6,044 nucleotides of DNA from an uncultured Muribaculaceae bacterium (GTDB lineage: Bacteria; Bacteroidota; Bacteroidia; Bacteroidales; Muribaculaceae), in the NCBI GenBank assembly GCA_947177435.1, contig CAMWUM010000125.1:1-6044 (forward strand). The letters are read 5' to 3'. The notes under the pieces were generated by a model that searched no databases, had not been told where the DNA came from, and was given only the letters and a program-made list of their open reading frames with translations. The stretch's first letter is position 1, and each line of letters starts with the position of its first letter. Both the position numbers and the translations under genes were made by a program. Of the stretch, positions 1 to 4,556 are shown piece by piece.

Positions 1-4
1 ACAC

Positions 5-19
5 CCTATTTAACATAAT
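5..19 (+). repeat. 15-nt exact direct repeat, copy 1 (copy 2 at 880-894)
   Basis: The 15 bases cctatttaacataat occur here and again at 880-894, where they encode the last residues of ThiD (LFNII) just ahead of thiS. With one extra C allowed, the match extends by about three bases on the left. The surrounding 1-60 region is very AT-rich and otherwise shows only a weak hairpin (15-28). It may be a remnant of a duplicated gene end, or chance similarity between AT-rich stretches. Confidence 0.5.
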
Positions 20-74
20 ACATATTATAGTAAATATATGATCAAATTTTGTAGGTGTTAAAAAAGGCTTACTG

Positions 75-106
75 TTTGGGGCTATTTATACTTATTTGTA
101 ATTTTG
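75..106 (+). promoter_or_regulatory. Bacteroidetes-type promoter for the thiD-thiS-tenI/thiE operon
   Basis: TTTG at 75-78 matches the -33 element and TAATTTTG at 99-106 matches the -7 consensus TAnnTTTG of the Bacteroidetes primary sigma factor. They are separated by 20 nt, the usual spacing. The thiD ATG follows 18 nt after the -7 element, so the untranslated leader should be only about 10 nt. That is too short for a riboswitch, and no TPP-aptamer motifs (CUGAGA, or the GAACCUGA-type box) are visible upstream. There is no obvious Shine-Dalgarno sequence before the ATG, as is usual in this phylum. Confidence 0.75.
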
Positions 107-124
107 CATAACAATTGATTATTT

Positions 125-898
125 ATGGACTATATCAAAGTATTGTCAATTGCAGGATCGGATCCGAGCGGAGGTGCCGGCATTCAGGCAGACATGAAGA
201 CTTGCTGCGCCATGGGTTGCTACGCCATGACTGCGATTACAGCAATCACCGCCCAGAATACTTTGGGTGTTCGAGATTTCGTACCAGTCAGTCCGGAGAT
301 GCTGCGGGCTCAGATCGAGGCCGTGTGCGACGACATTCGCCCGGACGCTATCAAGATTGGAATGGTGCCAAGCTCCGAAGCGGCCGGCGTGATTGCCGAC
401 ATGATTGAGAAATATTCGCTCGAACGCATTGTGGTCGATCCTGTCATGGTTTCTACTTCCGGACACAACCTGAGCGAAGGTAGCGCCATCGAGACGCTCG
501 TCAGGCGTGTTTTTCCCTTTGCCAGCGTGATTACGCCAAATATCCCTGAAGCCAATGCATTAGGGTCAGACAATCCTGCCACTCTCGCGTCAATGTATAA
601 CTGCCCGGGCGTATTGGTCAAAGGCGGCCATTCGGCGCACCATAACAATATGGTTGACTTGCTTTGGAGCGACGGCTCGCTGCATGAGTTTCCTGTCACA
701 TATGTCGATACCCCTAATACCCACGGCACTGGCTGTACCCTTTCGTCGGCAATCGCCTGCCAACTGGCTATGGGCAAGAACGTTGCAGACGCTTGTGCGT
801 CTGCAATCCAATGGCTCGGCGTGGCCATACGCTCGGGCGCGAATTACAAGATTGGCCACGGACACGGTCCGGTTAATCACCTATTTAACATAATCTAA
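125..898 (+). CDS. thiD: Hydroxymethylpyrimidine/phosphomethylpyrimidine kinase
   Basis: This cytosolic kinase phosphorylates 4-amino-5-hydroxymethyl-2-methylpyrimidine (HMP) twice, giving HMP-PP for thiamine phosphate synthase. The 257 residues match the usual length of a stand-alone ThiD. Visible ribokinase-fold motifs are the N-terminal SIAGSDPSGGAGIQAD (residues 8-23), DAIKIGMV (74-81), VVDPVMVSTSG (103-113), TPNIPEANAL (137-146), VLVKGGHS (163-170) and the anion-hole/catalytic loop HGTGCTLSSAIA (200-211), including the conserved Cys204. The ATG at 125 puts the IAGSD motif at the normal distance from the N-terminus and sits directly behind a good promoter. It is the first gene of the operon, and thiS begins 2 nt after its stop. 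Some ThiD homologues also phosphorylate pyridoxal-type substrates, but the position next to thiS and thiE argues for thiamine synthesis. A strong hairpin lies in its 3' part (783-806). Confidence 0.96.
   Translation: MDYIKVLSIAGSDPSGGAGIQADMKTCCAMGCYAMTAITAITAQNTLGVRDFVPVSPEMLRAQIEAVCDDIRPDAIKIGMVPSSEAAGVIADMIEKYSLERIVVDPVMVSTSGHNLSEGSAIETLVRRVFPFASVITPNIPEANALGSDNPATLASMYNCPGVLVKGGHSAHHNNMVDLLWSDGSLHEFPVTYVDTPNTHGTGCTLSSAIACQLAMGKNVADACASAIQWLGVAIRSGANYKIGHGHGPVNHLFNII
783..806 (+). other. Perfect 10-bp stem-loop inside the 3' part of thiD
   Basis: TTGCAGACGC (783-792), loop TTGT, GCGTCTGCAA (797-806): a perfect 10-bp stem with a tetraloop, extendable by one G-U pair (782/807) in RNA. It covers thiD codons for about VADACASA, roughly 90 nt before the stop. 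There is no U-tract after it, so it does not look like an intrinsic terminator. It could be an mRNA-stability or processing element, or simply a coding coincidence. Confidence 0.5.
880..894 (+). repeat. 15-nt exact direct repeat, copy 2
   Basis: This is the same 15 bases as at 5-19. Here they form the last five sense codons of thiD and lie 6 nt upstream of the thiS start codon. Confidence 0.5.
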
Positions 899-900
899 AA

Positions 901-1104
901 ATGATGGAAATAATCGTAAACGGCGAAAAACGCCAATCGCTTAATGGACTGACTGTTGCACAACTGATGGACGAATTGCAAACGCCCTTGCAAGGTACAG
1001 CCGTGGCCGTAAACGGCAAGGTGGCCAAGCGTGCGGACTGGGAGGGCTTCATCCTCAAAGATGGCGACGAAATACTTGTGATATCAGCGGCTTATGGCGG
1101 ATAA
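901..1104 (+). CDS. thiS: Sulfur carrier protein ThiS
   Basis: This is a small ubiquitin-like (beta-grasp) carrier whose C-terminal glycine is adenylated by a ThiF-type enzyme and converted to thiocarboxylate. It then donates sulfur to ThiG for the thiamine thiazole ring. The 67 residues match the family length. Typical features are the N-terminal EIIVNGEKRQ strand, the central TAVAVNGKVAKRADW segment (33-47), DGDEILVI (55-62) and the diagnostic C-terminal Gly-Gly. The start is ambiguous by one codon because the gene opens ATGATG; either Met gives a normal protein. It begins 2 nt after thiD and overlaps the next gene by 11 nt. The codons for the functional Gly-Gly lie within that overlap. Its partners ThiF, ThiG and ThiH are not in the window. 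Confidence 0.95.
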   Translation: MMEIIVNGEKRQSLNGLTVAQLMDELQTPLQGTAVAVNGKVAKRADWEGFILKDGDEILVISAAYGG

Positions 1105-2302
1105 ATTCCTATCTGTCATATTTACAGAGTCTGAGATCCGCCCCAACGAGGCGCAGGAGCTGACGCAAATACTCGAAAGCGGCGCTTGTGATTGGCTGCA
1201 TCTTAGGCATCCTGCAGCGTCTGAGCAACAAATGCAGGCATTGCTTGACTCCATCCCCAACCAGCTGCGTTCTAAGATACGTATTCACAGCCATTTCAGT
1301 CTTATTGACGAATTTGGATTGGCCGGTGCGCACCTCAACTCTCGATGGCAGGAATGGGACGGGGATTGCTCTTTTACACGTTCTTGCCATGCGTCGGAAG
1401 AACTTTCCAACTGTGGCCAGTATGCCTACTCTACCCTATCCCCAATATTTCCATCCATATCAAAGCCGGGATATAAGGCTGATTTTGAGTTGGCAAGCCT
1501 TTCTGATGCCATAAGCCAAAGCCATGTCGTGGCTCTTGGCGGAGTCACTCCAGATAAAACTCCGCTGTTGCAAGCGCTTGGATTTGAAGGCGCTGCTTAT
1601 CTGGGTTATGCATGGCAAGGCGACTTACTGCATAACCTGCGGCAAATCAAGATTATGCCACGCTTCTCGCTCCAATACATTACCAACGGTGTAACCCCGG
1701 CGGAAGTAGCCGAGGAAGTGGAGGCTGTGCTGAAAGGCGGATGCAAGTGGGTACAGATACGCATGAAGGATGCTTCGGATGCCACTGTGGCAGAAGCGGC
1801 CGACAAGTGCAAGCCATTGATTGACAGACATCATGCAATTTTGCTTCTTGACGATCACCCCGAACTTGCAAAAGCAGTCGGAGCCGATGGCGTACACCTC
1901 GGCAAAAACGATATGCCCCCCTCCGAAGCCCGAGCAATCCTCGGACCATACGCCATAATCGGCTCCACGGCAAACACGCTTGAAGACATCGCCAACATCC
2001 TCGCCCACGGCCAAAGCGATTACATTGGCCTTGGCCCGCTGAGGTTTACGTCGACTAAGAAGAATCTATCCCCCACCCTCGGCTACGATGGCTATGCCCG
2101 CATACTCGCTCAGCCAGTCGGATTGCCTGTCGTGGCCATCGGTTCGGTCGGCATAGACGACGTGGCGCCGCTTCTCAGCAGAGGCGCAAGCGGTGTGGCA
2201 GTCAGCGGCGCCATCCGCCGAGCAACCTCGCCTCAAACCACAACTGCCCGGTTCGTTTCTGCCTTGTCGGATTGCGCATTAGCGAGCGTTAAGCATAATT
2301 GA
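1094..2302 (+). CDS. thiE: Fused TenI-like protein / thiamine phosphate synthase (ThiE)
   Basis: The 402 residues are about twice the ThiE length (around 200-220) and form two related TIM barrels. Residues about 190-402 are ThiE, which joins HMP-PP and thiazole phosphate into thiamine phosphate. Visible there are QIRMKD (221-226), LLDDHPELA (251-259) and GKNDM (270-274) with Mg-ligand-type Asp254 and Asp273 spaced 19 apart, IGSTANTLED (289-298), the phosphate loop GPLRFTSTKKN (314-324) and VVAIGSVG (346-353). Residues 1-188 resemble the Bacteroidetes TenI-like protein usually encoded separately: HLRHP (36-40), HSHFSL (65-70), RSCHASEEL (96-104), SPIFPSISKPGY (116-127), VVALGGVTPD (145-154). 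The acidic Mg site is absent from this half, so it is probably not a second synthase; a thiazole-tautomerase or structural role is possible. The ATG at 1094 overlaps the thiS end and suggests translational coupling. The 3' end overlaps umuC on the other strand by 24 nt. Confidence 0.92.
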   Translation: MADKFLSVIFTESEIRPNEAQELTQILESGACDWLHLRHPAASEQQMQALLDSIPNQLRSKIRIHSHFSLIDEFGLAGAHLNSRWQEWDGDCSFTRSCHASEELSNCGQYAYSTLSPIFPSISKPGYKADFELASLSDAISQSHVVALGGVTPDKTPLLQALGFEGAAYLGYAWQGDLLHNLRQIKIMPRFSLQYITNGVTPAEVAEEVEAVLKGGCKWVQIRMKDASDATVAEAADKCKPLIDRHHAILLLDDHPELAKAVGADGVHLGKNDMPPSEARAILGPYAIIGSTANTLEDIANILAHGQSDYIGLGPLRFTSTKKNLSPTLGYDGYARILAQPVGLPVVAIGSVGIDDVAPLLSRGASGVAVSGAIRRATSPQTTTARFVSALSDCALASVKHN

Positions 2303-3547
2303 TTGGGATATATCGGTGGTGTACTGGCGTGACAGATGTTCGGTCTTCAGATGCCACCGTTTGGAATAGCCCTGCACGGCTACGCGCACCTGCGCATGGC
2401 CGTAGGTGTGGTTGATCTTGTCTATTGACTGCATCAGTCGCTCCTGCTTGCCTCTGTCAACAGTGTCGAACAGACTGCCCTGCACGCCAAAGGCGGGAGT
2501 GATGTTCCAGACGATTACGCCCGCGCGCTTGTATCGGAATGCCCCGTCGGCCTTCCAGTGCCGACGCAGCACCCCTACGGCCGCTTCCACAATCTCGCTG
2601 AGCGAACTGGTGGCCACATCGAAATGCCAGTCGGCCTGGATGTAGTCGCTGGGCAAGTGCTCGTTGAACATGCTGGTGTGCGTAAACACCGTGAGACTGG
2701 CGCAGGCGGTGCCCTGCTCCCTCAGTTTGCGGCAACACTGTGCGGCATGGTTGGCCACCGCCTCCTCCACATCGGCCAGGCGGTCGAGGCCGCAGTTGGC
2801 AAAACTGCGGCTGGTGCAGATGCTTTGCTTATGTGGGAGTTCGTCAACTGAAATGCAGTCCTCTCCGCGCAATTCTTTCCACGTGCGCAGTCCGGTGACG
2901 GCGAACCTTGAACGCACCCAATCTGCCGGACGTTGCGTGAAATCGTAAGCCGTGTTTATCCCCATCCCCCTGAGTTTGGCGGCATGGCGACGGCCGATGC
3001 CCCAGACGTCGCCGATGTCGTAGAGTCGGAGCGCGGCCTCGCGGCGCTCGTCAGTGTCAATCATGCACACGCCCCGATAGCCCGGATATTTCTTGGCAAA
3101 CTTGCTGGCCATCTTGGCCAACGTACGCGTCGGCGCCACGCCCATCGACACGGGTATGCCCGTACCTTTCCTGATGCCGGCCACCAGTGCCCTACCCCTC
3201 TCGGCTACCTCAGGTATGCCGGTGAGGTCGACAAAGGCCTCATCGATACTGTATACCTCGATGCGTGGGGCGAAGCGGGCCAGCAGCCCCATCACCCGGC
3301 GACTCATGTCGCCATATAAATTGTAATTAGATGAAAAGACGGCCACGCCCTGGTGCTCCAGCAAATCCTTGACTTGATAAAACGGCGTACCCATCTTTAC
3401 GCCCAGCGCCTTGCTCTCCTCGGAACGGGCTATGACGCACCCGTCGTTGTTTGACAGCACCACGACCGGACGCCCGTACAAATCGGGATGGAATACCCGC
3501 TCGCACGAGCAATAGAAATTGTTGCAGTCGACCAGGCCGTAAAGCAT
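2279..3547 (-). CDS. umuC: Y-family translesion DNA polymerase UmuC (Pol V catalytic subunit)
   Basis: UmuC, with cleaved UmuD, forms an error-prone polymerase that copies damaged DNA. From the ATG at 3547 the protein has 422 residues, as expected. Visible features are the N-terminal catalytic DCNNFYCSCERVF (7-19, Asp7), LSNNDGCVIARS (31-42), the second metal site YSIDEAF (99-105, Asp102/Glu103), GVAPTRTLAKMASKFAK (136-152), the helix-hairpin-helix WGIGRRHAAKL (182-192), the little-finger TSRSF (245-249), a clamp-binding-like QGSLF (356-360) and a C-terminal LSRQYTT segment typical of UmuC tails. An in-frame start at 3586 would add 13 residues but overlap umuD by 40 nt. The chosen ATG overlaps the umuD stop by one base (TGATG) behind AGG, which indicates coupling. 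The 3' end overlaps tenI-thiE on the other strand. Sampled GC (68% at 2701-2760) is higher than in the TenI half of the convergent gene. Confidence 0.95.
   Translation of the reverse strand: MLYGLVDCNNFYCSCERVFHPDLYGRPVVVLSNNDGCVIARSEESKALGVKMGTPFYQVKDLLEHQGVAVFSSNYNLYGDMSRRVMGLLARFAPRIEVYSIDEAFVDLTGIPEVAERGRALVAGIRKGTGIPVSMGVAPTRTLAKMASKFAKKYPGYRGVCMIDTDERREAALRLYDIGDVWGIGRRHAAKLRGMGINTAYDFTQRPADWVRSRFAVTGLRTWKELRGEDCISVDELPHKQSICTSRSFANCGLDRLADVEEAVANHAAQCCRKLREQGTACASLTVFTHTSMFNEHLPSDYIQADWHFDVATSSLSEIVEAAVGVLRRHWKADGAFRYKRAGVIVWNITPAFGVQGSLFDTVDRGKQERLMQSIDKINHTYGHAQVRVAVQGYSKRWHLKTEHLSRQYTTDISQSIMLNAR
2789..2811 (-). other. Perfect 9-bp stem-loop inside umuC
   Basis: GCCGCAGTT (2789-2797), a 5-nt loop, then AACTGCGGC (2803-2811) form a perfect inverted repeat within the codons of the conserved SRSFANCG segment of UmuC. 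There is no T-tract on either side. It may be a coding coincidence in GC-rich sequence or an mRNA structure. Confidence 0.4.
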
Positions 3548-3984
3548 CACCTGAACTTGCGGATTACGCCGGTCACGACTCCCCACACGCGGAAGTCATT
3601 GTCAATCGTCACTCTGATAGGCCTATACTTCTTGTTGGCCGGTATGAGCCACGCGCAGGCATGGCTGTCGTCGAGCTTGTATTGCTTGATGGTGAACTCG
3701 CCGTCGATGTACGCCACCACGTAATCGCCGTTGCGGGCCTCGAGGCTCTTGTCGATGATGGCGATGTCGCCGTGGCAGATGCCAACGCCAATCATCGAGT
3801 CGCCATCGACGCGGGCGTAGAACGTTGTTTCTTTTTGCCTGACCAGTAACTCGTTGAGGTCAATGCTTTCGGTCATATAGTCCTGGGCCGGCGACGGGAA
3901 GCCGGCCTTGATGCCAGCGTCGGCATACAGGAGCGGGAGCGACGACGATGTGTCGGCTTTGAAGATATGCAGTCGGGGTGCCAT
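3547..3984 (-). CDS. umuD: UmuD-type self-cleaving protein (S24 LexA-like peptidase), Pol V subunit
   Basis: UmuD undergoes RecA-stimulated self-cleavage to UmuD', which binds UmuC to make the active translesion polymerase. Starting at the ATG at 3984 gives 145 residues, close to the E. coli length (139). The cleavage site is visible as KAGFPSPAQDY (26-36), with the scissile bond expected at Ala27-Gly28. The catalytic Ser63 lies in RVDGDSMIGVGI (58-69) and Lys100 in FTIKQY (97-102). The spacings of 35 residues from cleavage site to Ser and 37 from Ser to Lys equal those of E. coli UmuD. No helix-turn-helix domain is present, so it is UmuD rather than LexA. A TTG start at 4029 would add 15 residues but would lie upstream of the -7 element. 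The stop overlaps the umuC start by one base. Confidence 0.94.
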   Translation of the reverse strand: MAPRLHIFKADTSSSLPLLYADAGIKAGFPSPAQDYMTESIDLNELLVRQKETTFYARVDGDSMIGVGICHGDIAIIDKSLEARNGDYVVAYIDGEFTIKQYKLDDSHACAWLIPANKKYRPIRVTIDNDFRVWGVVTGVIRKFR

Positions 3985-4005
3985 GTGAACGCGATTATTC
4001 ACACG

Positions 4006-4030
4006 CAAAATTAGATTTATAGCGTGCAAA
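4006..4030 (-). promoter_or_regulatory. Candidate umuDC promoter with direct and inverted repeats
   Basis: Read on the minus strand, 4013-4006 is a perfect -7 element (TAATTTTG), 21 nt before the umuD ATG. This is the same geometry as at thiD. The only upstream TTTG (4030-4027) is just 13 nt away, too close for a normal -33, and the 19-20-nt positions hold no match. ATTTTGC is repeated exactly 20 nt apart (4032-4026 and 4012-4006), and CACGC (4026-4022) and GCGTG (4006-4002) form a dyad around the -7 element. A weak core promoter overlapped by repeats would fit regulated, damage-inducible expression, but no regulator is identified. Confidence 0.5.
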
Positions 4031-4057
4031 ATAACCGCGCCTACACGTTAAAAAGAG

Positions 4058-4555
4058 TTAACGCAACGACTCGTAAATATTTTCGCAGGCGTTAGCCAAA
4101 AGATCGAGCACAAGATCAAATGCGCGGTCGGACTCATAATACGGATCTGGTACATAGTCGTAGCCCAGTGACGGATCGAGCCACTGACCGATGCCAACCA
4201 CTTTCTTTGCGCCCTCTGGCGTAGGAGCCATTCGACGCAAGTTGGCCAGGTTGTTGGCGTCCATGCCGATAATGAGGTCAAAATGCTCGAAATCAGCAGG
4301 CTTCACCTGTCGGCAATGGTGCGTAAGAAGTAACCCTCGGCACTTGGCCGCACTGCGCATTCGCCAGTCGGGAAGGTCGCCGATGTGGTAGTCGCCAGTA
4401 CCGGCAGAGTCAACGGTCCAGTTGACTCCATGGTTGGAAAGCGTCTCCTTCATCACCCCCTCGGCGGCAGGCGATCGGCAAATATTGCCAAGGCAGACGA
4501 AAAGTATCTTGATATCTTTCTTGCCTCGCAGCGAGGCTATTAAATCAGAAGCCAT
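4058..4555 (-). CDS. Low-molecular-weight protein tyrosine phosphatase
   Basis: This is a cytosolic phosphatase of the arsenate-reductase-like LMW-PTP fold that hydrolyses phosphotyrosine; its cellular target cannot be told from sequence. The signature CX5RS P-loop is CLGNICRSP (21-29, nucleophile Cys21, Arg27), followed by VDSAGTGDYHIGDLPDWR (48-65). LIIGMDANNLANL (94-106) and the general-acid loop VPDPYYES (135-142, Asp137) complete the catalytic set. The protein is 165 residues, slightly long because about 14 residues precede the strand that normally starts these proteins (IKILFVC). No other ATG is available before the P-loop, so 4555 is the likely start. That ATG lies 1 nt after the flavodiiron stop, implying co-transcription and coupling. 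In other bacteria such enzymes often oppose tyrosine kinases of polysaccharide export, but none is encoded here. Confidence 0.93.
   Translation of the reverse strand: MASDLIASLRGKKDIKILFVCLGNICRSPAAEGVMKETLSNHGVNWTVDSAGTGDYHIGDLPDWRMRSAAKCRGLLLTHHCRQVKPADFEHFDLIIGMDANNLANLRRMAPTPEGAKKVVGIGQWLDPSLGYDYVPDPYYESDRAFDLVLDLLANACENIYESLR
4524..4538 (-). other. GC-rich palindrome just inside the phosphatase gene
   Basis: GCCTCGC (4524-4530), A, GCGAGGC (4532-4538) is a perfect inverted repeat around one base. In RNA it would fold as a 6-bp stem with a 3-nt loop. It lies about 17 nt after the start codon, within the N-terminal extension (codons for ASLRG) that other LMW-PTPs usually lack. It could modulate translation or mRNA decay between the two operon genes. 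No U-tract follows, so it is not a canonical terminator. Confidence 0.4.
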
Positions 4556-4556
4556 A

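Noticed and set aside
1..124. TPP riboswitch in the thiD leader
   Set aside because: None of the conserved aptamer boxes is visible and the promoter leaves only about 10 nt of leader.
146..880. Minus-strand open frames opposite thiD
   Set aside because: thiD is unambiguous in the other strand and these frames show only low-complexity antisense sequence.
922..934. GGCG-AAAAA-CGCC hairpin near the start of thiS
   Set aside because: Only a 4-bp stem, expected several times by chance in this length, and inside coding sequence.
2558..3319. Plus-strand open frames opposite umuC (2558-2851, 2933-3319 and others)
   Set aside because: They are mirror images of a well-supported umuC, typical of GC-rich codon usage, with no recognisable motifs or initiation signals.
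3548..3586. Upstream start adding 13 residues to UmuC
   Set aside because: It would overlap umuD by 40 nt and precede the invariant start of the family. The ATG at 3547 forms a TGATG junction with umuD behind an AGG and gives the expected N-terminus.
3985..4029. TTG start adding 15 residues to UmuD
   Set aside because: It lies upstream of the perfect -7 element, uses a weak start codon, and the extra residues have no counterpart in UmuD proteins.
4046..4063. Inverted repeat CGTTAA-N6-TTAACG at the phosphatase stop, as a terminator
   Set aside because: The stem is AT-rich and short, and the minus-strand sequence after it is GC-rich rather than a U-tract, so intrinsic termination is unlikely.
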